DNA of 64,000 nucleotides from Epinephelus fuscoguttatus. Lineage: Eukaryota > Chordata > Actinopteri > Perciformes > Serranidae. The notes beneath the pieces were generated by a model. The model searched no databases, was not told the DNA's origin, and saw nothing but the letters and a program-made list of their open reading frames with translations. The stretch lies in contig NC_064767.1 of the NCBI RefSeq assembly GCF_011397635.1, forward strand, positions 1,753,001-1,817,000, in the 5' to 3' direction. Made by a program: the position numbers and the translations under genes. Shown piece by piece: positions 35,391 through 46,335 of this stretch (positions within the stretch are counted from its first letter, which is position 1; each line of letters begins with the position of its first letter).

Positions 35391-35639
35391 ATACACAGTG
35401 ATGTGATGGCGGACAGAATAAACCATCTCCTCTGCTCGTCCTGCAGCCAGCGTCTCTTCCCCTGTGGGACTGTTTAAAGGGACAGTCTGGATGTTTTGAC
35501 GCGGGGTTGTGTGTGATCATTACCCACAGTCAGTGTGTTACACTCAGCAGATGTCGGTCAGCGTGCACCAAGTTTGGAGAAACAGGCAGGAGTCAGATAT
35601 GGAAGCTCAGTGATGTGCAGCTGTGCACGGGGCAGCTGC

Positions 35640-36180
35640 AAACTGTAGTTCAGTCTCTTGTAAAAAGTCCCAGTGTGTAAATTCTATTTAGAATATTTTC
35701 ACTGCTCTGCATCAGGGGGAGCTCAATACAGCGCAGTATCACGATATATTTTTGTGACAATATCGTATCGTCACAGTTTTGTTCTTACGTACATTGTTAA
35801 TTTTACAAATTAAACATTAGCGTGAAGCCCAGTTCAGACCAAAGATTCATGACGAGACAAAAACGCTGCAGAGAAAAGTGTCAGCGGTGTGAACTGACCG
35901 GTCTGAGCTTGACTCCAGCCGGCTGATGTTGTCACCTGACACTCAGCTGGTTTTAAAGCACGTCACCTGTTTCAGCAGCCAATCAGCTTGTAGTGAAGTC
36001 CGCTGGTCAAGTCAAAATGACCACAGACGGTGTGTTGGCTTGCTGCAGCAGGTGCTCCGTCCCCACAGAGCCCTCTGTTTCCATCCTCCCTGTCACTGCT
36101 GCTGCTGCTGGCTCTATGTGCTCTCATCACATCTGTTAGATTGTCTTTGTTATGTGTGTTTGAGTCTGAATTAACCCTTT
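35640..36180. repeat. Dispersed non-autonomous element fragments
   Basis: CCCAGTGTGTAAATTC (35668), a GTATCACGATATATT segment (35736) and CAGTTCAGACCAAAGATTCATGACG (35830-35854) are pieces of three fish MITE-like families. The open frame to 36174 is not a recognisable protein. Confidence 0.45.
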
Positions 36181-36415
36181 AAGACACCAGAGTGCCACAG
36201 TAACACAGACTAACTAACAGATGGAGGCAGCAGTCGACCAGCAGCTCTGTGTTCAGCGAGCTAGAATCAGTGTTTCTGTCAGTGGAGTCTGGCTGTGATG
36301 AGAGCTCTACAGTGGCTTCAGTTTACTGCTGGAAATCACTGTTTGACATTAAAGTAAAGCAGTGAAAATATTCTAAATAATCTGATATTGATTTATTCAG
36401 GTGGGATGTTTTTAG

Positions 36416-37173
36416 TAGGGATGTATATCGTTAGGATTTTATCGACATCGATACTACTGTACATGATTTGGTGTAAAAAATAATGACGTGAAAAGATGTT
36501 AAAAAGATTCAGCTTTTTAGGGAAGCTGCTTTGAGGACGACAGCGCGTTGCTAGCCGCCGGGCTAACGCTACGACACTCTGCTTAGGCAATCTAACATGC
36601 TGTGCTCCTTCACCTTAATATTATGAGTGACTTGCAGGTGTTTCATAGCATCGCTTGTGTTTCCTCCATTGCACAAAACTAGTGTCTGACAAATATTGCA
36701 TCTAGCTAGTTTTTATTTGGTTTGGTAAAGTGAGCCTGCCGCGCTCTGAGGGCCGACATATTGACTGGAGTGGAGATGAAGCAGGAGACGCAGCGTCATT
36801 AACACTTTGATGCATGCACTACAAAACAATAATAATAATAATAATGATAATAATAAATTTTATTTGTATTTCCCTTTACATTTTAGCAATGTCAAAGTGC
36901 TACAGAGCAGGATAAAACAAAGGTGGTCAGGGAGGGCGTTCCACAGCCTCAGAGCAGCAGAGGAAAAGGCCCGGTCACCCGTGGTGCGGAGCTTGGTTCT
37001 GGGAGCTTGGAAGGTGTTTGTGGTTGCAGAACAGAGGGTGCGTGAGGAGGTCTGGGGGGTGAGGAGTTCCTTGAGGTAAAGGGGGGAAAATTACCGATAG
37101 CAGCACCGTGTCAAAAAGCTTTAAGGTTCTAAAGGACCGACATAGTTAGGAACGTTCTCGGTGTACATCCCTA
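36416..37173. mobile_element. hAT-type non-autonomous element with nested insert
   Basis: Ends TAGGGATGTA and TACATCCCTA are inverted repeats. The 8-bp duplication GTTTTTAG flanks both sides (36408-36415 and 37174-37181). The 758-bp body has no transposase. Its middle (about 36825-37080) carries a different, SINE-like repeat with an (AAT)n head. Confidence 0.88.
36825..37080 (+). repeat. SINE-like/dispersed repeat nested in the hAT element
   Basis: An (AAT)n run leads into TTTTATTTGTATTTCCCTTTACA, then a segment about a 'gggcgttccacagcctcagagc' phrase and AAAGGCCCGGTCACCC, a common fish dispersed repeat. A related body appears near 18690-18990 in this window. Confidence 0.55.
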
Positions 37174-37872
37174 GTTTTTAGATGTCTTGAATCTGTGATG
37201 TTGCTGACCCCTCCACAGCAGTACATTACTTAGCTTCCATGCCTGTACTCCAGCCTGCTTCTCTGAACTAGGGGTGTACCAGCTGACGTCTGTAGGTAAC
37301 ACATTGACTGTGGATAAATACTCCATACAAACCCACTTTAAAAAATGTGAACTATCCCTTTAACCTGCTGCCTCCATGTGCAGCCACGCTGACTCTTGTT
37401 GATATTGTTCGAGTGTTACGTTTTACATCTTACATGGTCTGAATAGTTCTGAATAGTTGTGTCTGACACTGCCTTCTTACCTGTAGACAATACAGATGAA
37501 ACTTAGTGTAGTGCAGCTGGGCGATAAGGAGGAAATCAAATATCAATATTATAAATAATATAATAACAATATAAAGCTTTCGATCAGTGACGTGAGGTCA
37601 TTCTGACTGACAGGCCCCAGTGCTCGCTATCGTGCACATATCGTCACGTCACATGATCAGACACTTGGCGTTAGATAACATCAATAAACGTATTACTCAC
37701 AAAAATACCAAAGAAAATAAGAAATTATTAATTTAATTTAACAATTATAATAAATAATAAATAATTAACAGCAATAGAATAAGCATATCATTTTGTTATA
37801 GATGATACTGATTATTTTACAAAAAAAATAAAAAATAGACATGACAGATGGTTTACCTTTTTCAAGGACATA

Positions 37873-38145
37873 CAGTACAGGCCAAAAGTTTGGACACACC
37901 TTCTCATTCAATGTGTTTTCTTTATTTTCATGACTATTTACATTGTAGATTCTCACTGAAGGCATCAAAACTATGAATGAACACATGTGGAGTTATGTAC
38001 TTAACAAAAAAAGGTGAAATAACTGAAAACATGTTTTATATTCTAGTTTCTTCAAAATAGCCACCCTTTGCTCTGATTACTGCTTTGCACACTCTTGGCA
38101 TTCTCTCCATGAGCTTCAAGAGGTAGTCACCTGAAATGGTTTCCA
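37873..38145 (+). repeat. Left terminal inverted repeat of the DD38E transposon
   Basis: It is complementary to 39229-39501 over its whole length with scattered mismatches and single-base gaps. Its inner third is the reverse complement of the transposase C-terminal coding sequence. Confidence 0.9.
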
Positions 38146-38285
38146 CTTCACAGGTGTGCCTTATCAGGGTTAATTAGTGGAATTTCTTGCTTTATCAATG
38201 GGGTTGGGACCATCAGTTGTGTTGTGCAGAAGTCAGGTTAATACACAGCCGACAGCCCTATTGGACAACTGTTAAAATTCATATT

Positions 38286-39338
38286 ATGGCAAGAACCAAT
38301 CAGCTAACTAAAGAAAAACGAGTGGCCATCATTACTTTAAGAAATGAAGGTCAGTCAGTCCGGAAAATTGCAAAAACTTTAAATGTGTCCCCAAGTGGAG
38401 TCGCACAAACCATCAAGCGCTACAAGGAAACTGGCACACATGAGGACCGACCCAGGAAAGGAAGACCAAGAGTCACCTCTGCTTCTGAGGATAAGTTCAT
38501 CCGAGTCACCAGCCTCAGAAATGGCAAGTTAACAGCAGCTCAGATCAGAGACCAGATGAATGCCACACAGAGTTCTAGCAGCAGACCCATCTCTAGAACA
38601 ACTGTTAAGAGGAGACTGCGCGAATCAGGCCTTCATGGTCAAATAGCTGCTAGGAAACCACTGCTAAGGAGAGGCAACAAGCAGAAGAGATTTGTTTGGG
38701 CCAAGAAACACAAGGAATGGACATTAGACCAGTGGAAATCTGTGCTTTGGTCTGATGAGTCCAAATTTGAGATCTTTGGTTCCAACCGCCGTGTCTTTGT
38801 GAGACGCAGAAAAGGTGAACGGATGGATTCCACATGCCTGGTTCCCACTGTGAAGCATGGAGGAGGAGGTGTGATGGTGTGGGGGTGTTTTGCTGGTGAC
38901 ACTGTTGGGGATTTATTCAAAATTGAAGGCACACTGAACCAGCATGGCTACCACAGCATCCTGCAGCGACATGCCATCCCATCCGGTTTGCGTTTAGTTG
39001 GACGATCATTTATTTTTCAACAGGACAATGACCCCAAACACACCTCCAGGCTGTGTAAGGGCTATTTGACCAAGAAGGAGAGTGATGGAGTGCTGCGGCA
39101 GATGACCTGGCCTCCACAGTCACCGGACCTGAACCCAATCGAGATGGTTTGGGGTGAGCTGGACCGCAGAGTGAAGGCAAAGGGGCCAACAAGTGCTAAA
39201 CACCTCTGGGAACTCCTTCAAGACTGTTGGAAAACCATTTCAGGTGACTACCTCTTGAAGCTCATGGAGAGAATGCCAAGAGTGTGCAAAGCAGTAATCA
39301 GAGCAAAGGGTGGCTATTTTGAAGAAACTAGAATATAA
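38286..39338 (+). CDS. Tc1-family transposase, 350 aa, DD38E
   Basis: This enzyme cuts and pastes the element at TA sites in the nucleus. Residues about 1-110 form paired helix-turn-helix domains: EGQSVRKIAKTLNVSPSGVA is the first and the TTVKRRLRESGL region the second, separated by the AT-hook-like GRPR at 59-62. The catalytic domain shows WSDESKF (Asp157), QQDNDPKHTS (Asp247) and SPDLNPIEMVW (Glu286). Thirty-eight residues lie between the second Asp and Glu, not 34. A glycine-rich HGGGGVMVWG box is at 191-200. I chose MARTNQ as start because Tc1 proteins begin here. An upstream in-frame ATG at 38187 would add 33 unrelated residues. The length is normal, with no stops or frameshifts. Confidence 0.95.
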   Translation: MARTNQLTKEKRVAIITLRNEGQSVRKIAKTLNVSPSGVAQTIKRYKETGTHEDRPRKGRPRVTSASEDKFIRVTSLRNGKLTAAQIRDQMNATQSSSSRPISRTTVKRRLRESGLHGQIAARKPLLRRGNKQKRFVWAKKHKEWTLDQWKSVLWSDESKFEIFGSNRRVFVRRRKGERMDSTCLVPTVKHGGGGVMVWGCFAGDTVGDLFKIEGTLNQHGYHSILQRHAIPSGLRLVGRSFIFQQDNDPKHTSRLCKGYLTKKESDGVLRQMTWPPQSPDLNPIEMVWGELDRRVKAKGPTSAKHLWELLQDCWKTISGDYLLKLMERMPRVCKAVIRAKGGYFEETRI

Positions 39339-39501
39339 AACAGTTTTTCAGTTATTTCACCTTTTTTTGTTAAGTACATAACTCCACATGTGTTCATTCA
39401 TAGTTTTGATGCCTTCAGTGAGAATCTACAATGTAAATAGTCATGAAAATAAAGAAAACGCATTGAATGAGAAGGTGTGTCCAAACTTTTGGCCTGTACT
39501 G
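39229..39501 (-). repeat. Right terminal inverted repeat of the DD38E transposon
   Basis: The outer part (39339-39501) is non-coding. The inner part (39229-39338) overlaps the last 36 codons and the stop of the transposase. Confidence 0.9.
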
Positions 39502-40302
39502 TAAATAGCAAACAGCACTGTTTTTAATTTAACCCTTCGAAACCAGCAAATAGGCTTTATGTCTTTTAATAACATGGGAAGAAGCAGCGAGCAATAACAG
39601 ACGAAATGACCCAAAACTTTTGCAGTAAATCAGCAAAAAGAGAAAATTAAAAACAAGAAAAAAGAAACAAAGTGAAAAATAAACAAACAAGAAAATGACC
39701 TGAAAAGAGTGAGTATAAATTATACATAAATTGTAACGTAATTTTAAAATGTAATGAATAGTAATTTTTTTAAAAAATAAAATAAAATAAATATAATAAA
39801 TAAACAATAAACTAAATCATTTTTTTAAAAAATTAAAAAAGTTTTCCCCAGCTTTTTTCCCCTTAAGAAAAAATAAATTTAAAAAAATCCTAAATTTATT
39901 ATTATTAGTATTAGTATTTTTTCAATTTGTGTGACATTTCTTGCCAAGTTTCCTTTTTTCCATGTTGCTGACATAAATGGCAGCAGTCAGGTTTGAATAC
40001 TTGTGAGACGTGTCTGAAAGCAAAGAAAAGCTTCAAGAGGTTTATTATAATGTACACAGCAAATGACTCTGCTAAAATACACACTGACTAAACTGAAGTA
40101 AATACAAATAAATTAAACAAAAGAGCAAGTATCAGGTACACAAGAAAAGTGATGTTGCTTCAGCTTCCAAAGGGTTAATGAGAGTTCTTCTTTGAACAAG
40201 GACCCATTCTCCACCCAACACATTGCTGGAGGGCCCACTCTCTCTATGGGCCCCCCCACCTCACGGGCCCCAGCTCTGTTTATACTTACGCCCCTGCTTT
40301 TG

Positions 40303-40480
40303 ATTTCCTGGTCCATCTGTGTCCCAACCCTCACCTGTGGTCATGAGCTCTGGGTAGTGACTGAAAGAATGAGGTCACAGATACAAGCGTCTGAAATGAG
40401 TTTCCTCTGTAGGGTGATAGGGGGAGGAGTCAGACATCTGGAGGGAGCTCGGAGTAGAGCCGCTGCTCCTTCATGTCAGA
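40303..40480 (+). pseudogene. LINE reverse-transcriptase C-terminal fragment, copy A
   Basis: The frame reads VPTLTCGHELWVVTERMRSQIQASEMSFLCRV, a well-known C-terminal part of fish non-LTR reverse transcriptases (RTE/Rex3-like by my recollection). A deletion of about 24 bp after CTCTGTAGGGTG and loss of everything 3' of CTCCTTCATGT show it is dead. Confidence 0.75.
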
Positions 40481-40726
40481 AGGGACCGGTTGAGGAGGTA
40501 GAAAAGCCTCGAGGAAAGGTTGTGCTCAGACAGACCGAGGTGTGATGTTGACTGAAGTGACGGAGTGTGTTGACACTGTGTGAAGTGTTCAGGTGTGTTT
40601 ACCCTCTGCTGGCTGTCAGTGTGTGTCTGGATCAGCTTCACACAGATTCTAATCACATTAAAAATATTAATCTCTTTAAAATAACCAAACATGAAGTTTG
40701 TATGAACTGAACCTGCTGCTGTAAAC

Positions 40727-40728
<2 letters not shown>

Positions 40729-40758
<30 letters not shown>
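40729..40758 (+). repeat. (ATC)n microsatellite
   Basis: About ten CAT/ATC triplets in a row. On the minus strand they read as polyaspartate in a spurious frame. Confidence 0.95.
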
Positions 40759-41034
40759 GGTCTCAGTGAGCCGTCCAGCCAGCAGCCTGACAGACTCAGT
40801 GTGAGCTGTGGTCTGATCATCAGGAGCAGTTTGACTCTTGCTTGTGTGACTTGTGACAACATTTAAAAACAGCCTCTTCATTTTTTCTCCACAAGAAGTT
40901 AGCTGTTAATTTCACTTCGTCTTCGTCATGTCTCAGTTCAGGCACAGCCGCGGTGATGCGTTGATCTAAATTTCATCTCAGGCTGCAAAAGACGTCCCTG
41001 TGGATTTTTTTTATTAATTTGCTGGTTTCTTGCT

Positions 41035-41620
41035 TCTTAAAGGTTGAGTGTGTAGGACGCTGTGGCGTCTAGCGGCGAGGTTGCAGAGCTCGAACTTCTC
41101 TTGTGTGCCAAGCGTTGAGAATAACTGTGGTGGCCGACAAAACAAATGCAAATGACCCCGTCTAGAGCCACTGTTGGGTTTGTCTGTTCTGGGCTACTGT
41201 AGAAACATGACTGACTCTATACAAACAGTTCATTCTAAGGTAACAAAATCACGCTCAGTTTGTCAATCAATTTATTGTGTTATGATGTTCACACCAAACG
41301 CAATGCAAATTTCTGCGTCGTGTTACTCCTGCAGGTTTGAGCACCAGAATAATTTGAGCTGACTTGTGTCATACACATGTGAAATCACTGAATCGCTGAA
41401 TGAACTTCTGCCGGTACGTCCTCAACGTCACACGTCCCCGGAGGATCTCAGTGCTGATCGGCTATCGTGGTGCGAATTGGTCACTGAAGTTTTTAGCTCT
41501 TGTGAATCAGCGTATGACACGGAATGGGGCTCCTCGCTTCAAACACGCTGCTCAATTCATGTCATTCATATCCAATCCACCACCTGGTGGGAATTATGTC
41601 TAATTGCGTCTTTACATTGA
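41035..41620. repeat. Dispersed MITE-like fragments
   Basis: A GAGTGTGTAGGACGCTGTGG end with CGTCTAGCGGCGAGG (about 41045-41080) belongs to the family of 46336. Next to it, GATGTTCACACCAAACGCAA (41285) starts another element whose relative is at 35825-36100 (AGTTCAGACCAAAGATTC). No coding potential. Confidence 0.5.
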
Positions 41621-42449
41621 TTTTACATGTAATGTGTCAACACAACATGAGTCTGACAAAAACCAGACTTTCAAAATCCATGTCAACATGTTAGTCTGAC
41701 TGAAATCATACTAAACTGAATTCTCAAAGTCGCACATAAGGTGGGACTCAATGATAGGTGGGACTTAGGGGTGAAGGACCGTCTCCATGAGCGTCTCCTC
41801 CTGCTTTCTCTGCCCAGTTAGCACAAGCTAACACAGCTCCACGTGGTCTCATGACTACTCATCATAGTTTGGTGCTTGGACAGAAGCCTCGCGACAGAGG
41901 TTAACATCATTAATCTCACACCAACACTGAGACGGCTCAATCTGTTGTGAAATCCGTTAATAACTGTTAGCTGTGTGATGCTAACAGAATCATGTGCAGT
42001 ACTACCTTGTCATTGTTATATCATATTCAATATAACATTAATTATCAGGCGCAGTCTGTTTTTGTTTTCTCCATTTTAGTTCATTCTTAATAACTCTTTT
42101 CCTTATCTTACTCCTGTTGTTACTCGATCAGGCACTGGTTTTTGCTTTGCTTCTTGAAAAAACTTTGAATATTTTGCAGATGTTTAATACTCTGTTGTTC
42201 TGAAACTGAGCCCAGTGATCGACCCTGACCAGGAGAACCCACTGAACATTAACTGCTGTTGCTGTATTTAGTTTTACTGTGATTTGAAGCATTCTCTGGC
42301 ACAATAATGTCCTTTGGGATAAATACATTTCTATTGAATTGAATTGAATTGGATTTTAATTCTTGCCACATCTGAGGGCTGATTACAGGCTACACTGAAG
42401 TAAACATGGATTTTACAACCATTTCAACCAGTAGATTTCCCTGAATCCT

Positions 42450-44235
42450 CCACACTGGGCCTGTGAATGTGAGAATACAATGCTTTTCTTCCTTCCTTCA
42501 TGAGAACTGAATGATTTGGGATTGATTGTTGGACTTGTTTAAAAACATGTTTCACTGTTTTCTAACATCTTTTTAATTGAACCATTCATTGAATAATCTA
42601 GAAGGTGAAGGGCAGATTAATCGATGGTGAGAATATTTGTTATTTGCAGCCTTAGATCAGACACATCACTGATGACCTGGTTCTGCGTGTGTGTCTTCAT
42701 ATTCTGGACTGAAGCTGGCTCCTGCTGGCCGTCACCCAGCAGCAGCTCTGTGCAGATGTCGTTCAGTCGTTCTTGGACTTCGTCAGTTTGTGTTCAGGTT
42801 TCATAATAATAAAAAAACAGGAGGTTGTGGTTTTGGTTGTTGCGCAGCCGAGGTCAGACTTGTTTACATGCTCCTGTTGCCTCTGGTCGTGTTCTCATTC
42901 ATGTGCTTTGTCACAGAACTAGTTTTCTTCGTTCTTGGCATTCTTCAGGAGCGCGGTGGGACAAAGCCAGCGTTGGTGAGGAAGTGAAGGGGCCGACTGA
43001 ATCTCTGCCACATGTCCCCGCTCCTCCGTTTATTCAAACTGCTCGTGTCTTCTGGTGAAATGAATTCAGAGATGTTCCAGAGAGCCTCTCGCTGTTTCCT
43101 CCTGTGCACTCAGAGGCAAACTGACACCATGTGAAAAGAGTTGCGACACATTTAAGCATGTTGTGCGGTCAGAGGATGGCGTGTGCATTTGTTTAGTGTG
43201 TGTGGGCAGTAGTAGAAACATAAAGCAGCACTGTGCTCGCTCTTTGTGCTCGGCTCTGTTTCCTGTGTGAAGCATGTGATCCTGGCATCTCTCTGTCCAT
43301 CCAGCACTCAAACTCATGACCGCGTGCCTCATGTGCTGCGAGTGCAACAGGTCAGAGTCATCGACGGACACGACTTCCACACATGACGCATGTGGGGTCA
43401 GCATTCAGCAAGAGTCCACAAATGATGCTAATATTAGATTTATGTTCAAAAACTCAAGATGAAAAAGTCGTGAATTCTAACATCTTTTGTTTGTGCTTCA
43501 CCAACTTAGATCCAGAATAATGAGTCTAATAATATAATCCAATAGGTTTTGGGTTTAAAAAGCTTCAGTTACAGCCGGAGGACATTGTCAAATATTAACA
43601 CATTAAAATGAGTGTGTGTCTTCGCGCTGGTTTTCACACAGAGTGACATTTTGTGGCGTCTCTGCTCGGCCGTCAGTGTGTGAGTCACTCGTGGTGTGAT
43701 GTGCGATCACAAAGCATCTTGAGTGACTGACTAGCCTGCAGGCGAGCTGCACTAATGTTCATGTGACTGTGACACGATGACGGATGGAGGGCGGGGGGCG
43801 TACCATTTCTCCTCTCCTGTCTTCAGACTCGTTTCCTGCTTGTTTAGGCAGATGAATCTGAGGACTGTTTGTGTTAATGATGCGGCTTTCTGTGGTTGAG
43901 ATGAGAAGGCACCCAGAAACACTTGAACCCAATGACATGACTTCACAGAGTCTGCTGAGGTGCAGGGGCTGATGGGTAACAACGAGGAAATGCTGGAAGT
44001 ATTGAGACACAACCTCCTCACTCCTGTTAGACTGACACCAGGCTGAAGGTTTGATTTGAAGCTGTGTAGAGCAGTGACGTAATGACTCCGTGTGCAGCTG
44101 ATGCATCAACATGTTGGGTCTCTCTGTGTCTCTAAAAGTTTCCTTTTGTTGCCCTGAATATATAAATCATGACGTCAGGCTCTTGTGACTGAAATAGTTT
44201 GACATTCTGAGAAATGTACTTGTCTGCTCTCTGGT
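42450..44235. other. Non-coding, no recognised gene
   Basis: Several open frames up to 117 codons exist on both strands, but none has splice-framed or family-like sequence. Confidence 0.5.
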
Positions 44236-44680
44236 GGAGCATTAGATGAGAAGATCGTCTCAGGGCCTCCTACCAGTGGGACGTGCCCAGAACACCTCTA
44301 ACAGGAGGCGCCCAGGAGGATCCTGATCAGATGTTGAACCACCTCAACATGAAGGAGCAGCGGCTCTACTCCGAGCTCCCTCCAGATGTCTGACTCCTCC
44401 CCCTATCTCTAAGGCTGAGCCCAGACACCCTACAGAGGAAACTCATTTCAGACGCTTGTATCTGTGACCTCATTCTTTCAGTCACTACCCAGAGCTCATG
44501 ACCATAGGTGAGGGTTGGGATGAAGATGGACCAGGAAATCTAAAGCTTTGCCTTCAGGCTCAGTTCAATCATGATGGTCCAGACACAGCGCCCACATCAC
44601 TGCAGACGCCGGACCAAACCGCAGATCCATCTCACGCTCCATTCTACCTTCACTCGTGAACAAGACCCTGAGGCCATGTA
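44236..44680 (-). pseudogene. LINE reverse-transcriptase C-terminal fragment, copy B (inverted)
   Basis: This is the longest copy of the family, on the minus strand. It runs from the end of the reverse-transcriptase domain (near 44680) through the HELW and TERM motifs to the GRP region near 44260. Frameshifts break it. Confidence 0.72.
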
Positions 44681-44689
44681 ATATGAATA

Positions 44690-46335
44690 TCCGACAATTT
44701 GTTGTTTTTCATATAAGATTTTAAAGTTTGAACAGGGCTCAGCAGGATGTTCTGTGTGACAGCAGCATTCATGTAATGTAGTGACCAAGCTAACGGCGCT
44801 AAGAACGGATTGGACGTCTGCAACAACATTTGTTGCTGACACTAGATAACAAACAAGCCGGAGACTGTGTGGTAGCTCTCTGTGCCAAAGAGTGTGACAG
44901 TCAGGAGCACTCACTCTGCAGAAAAACGTAGGGACCAAAACATCTCCAGACGTTCACTGCACAGCACGCTGAGTAGTGTGAAGAAAACCCTTCAACTTGA
45001 GGGAATCTCAGTCGACTGAGGCGTTTCCGACTGATGAGTCCAACTTTCGGCTCTCAGCAGGCAGCCCTCGTTTTTTTTTTCCACACTAAAACCAAAGTGT
45101 GAAGTTGTGAGCGATCTCGATTTTCTCATTGAACTCTCTGCCAGAAAGTGACTGAGTGTTTTTTCCCAGAATGCTGCACTGTGCATTTAAAGCTGACGAA
45201 TAGATTAATTTACTGCAGCGGCGGCCTGGACTGCTGATTCATGAATGTAAAGACAACATGATGTAATGCGATGAGGGAATCTGAGGCGTCATTACAGCCC
45301 GGACTAAAAAAAGAAAACTGCATTTCAGCAAAAAATCACAGACTGAATACACGAGAGCTGCTGCTCGACGTCTCTGCATCAGTCGATAGAAACCAAACAT
45401 GAGATTCACTATAATGCATGACTTTGTGTTGTGATGGGAGGCGTCTCTGTTGATTTGTCCATCCAGCAGAGTTAAACAGGGCCATGTGGGCTGGTGAGTG
45501 ATTTAGGAAACAGTCCAGATTTCTGAGAACTAACCTTTAGTCTTACCCTCCTCGGGGGGATGTGGAGGAGTATTCAGTTCATGTTTGTTTCACTCTCAGT
45601 CATTTCACCAGAATCACTTCTAGGACCGTCGCTGATTTTAAAAAAGGCTCTTTGACATGAACTTCCTGTTGCATGTTTACTGTTGAGGCTCGCTGTTGGT
45701 TCAACAGTGTGAGTGTAGTCTCTGGGTGCAGCAGCGTCCTCGGACTGTGGGGAACACTGGACTGTTTTTATGTTTAACTGAAGCAGCAGCGGAGACACGT
45801 TGTTCCCTCGCTGGAGACTGCAGCTAAAGAAAACCAGCTGAGCTCAGGGGAGAAGGCCAAGGTGTCTGTGCTGCTGCTGGAGTCGTCTGGAAACAGGAGA
45901 CGAGAGAGAGGGGGAGAGTATTGAAGTGCGGCCCGATGGTGGGTTGGCAGGCGGCCGCTGACTGTGTTGCGAGGCAGGAAGTGTGACACTGAGAGTACAG
46001 GAAGTGGCTGCTGTGGAGCTATGCTAACCATTTCATCCAGCAGCTCCAGGGGCTGGGATCAATTCACCGTCAGTTAGATAGAAGCTGGTCTTCATTTTCT
46101 AACAGTAAAACATAGCAGAGGGCTTTTCTTTAAAGTTTAGGTTTTATTTGTGTGTGTGTCGTGTGAAAGTCTGTTTTTATGTAGAAGAAAATCCTCTTTG
46201 TGAGGAGAAACTTGAGCAGAAATCAATGAATTTATTTATTCTTATAACTTCTGTTTTTTTTTGGCTCCATCTTTATTCTTGATGCACTTGAGTCTTTCTC
46301 TGCTCTATTTTAAGTTTTAAACCACCCATTGTGTC
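44690..46335. other. Non-coding, no recognised feature
   Basis: Nothing recognised. The short frames are of chance length. Confidence 0.5.

Larger units (their letters stand above)
37873..39501 (+). mobile_element. Complete Tc1/mariner transposon, DD38E (Intruder-like)
   Basis: The 1629-bp element runs from CAGTACAGGCC to GGCCTGTACTG and is flanked by TA on both sides (37871-37872, 39502-39503). Its terminal inverted repeats are unusually long, about 273 bp, and reach into the 3' end of the transposase gene. The single open frame encodes an uninterrupted transposase. Long repeats plus an intact gene mean a young, possibly autonomous copy. Confidence 0.96.
37500..40300. repeat. Older repeat split by the DD38E insertion
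   Basis: The flanks 37500-37870 and 39504-40300 resemble the uninterrupted copy at about 52840-53220. Shared phrases are CACATGATCA, TTTTTCAAG(G/A)ACATA, TAGCAAA, and a terminal block with CTCTATGGGCCC and ACGCCCCTGCT. The left end has CTGGGCGATAAGGA, typical of fish hAT-like relics. Confidence 0.55.

Noticed and set aside
38187..38285. 33-residue N-terminal extension of the transposase
   Set aside because: The upstream ATG adds sequence from the inner end of the repeat unlike any Tc1 transposase. MARTNQ fits the family start.
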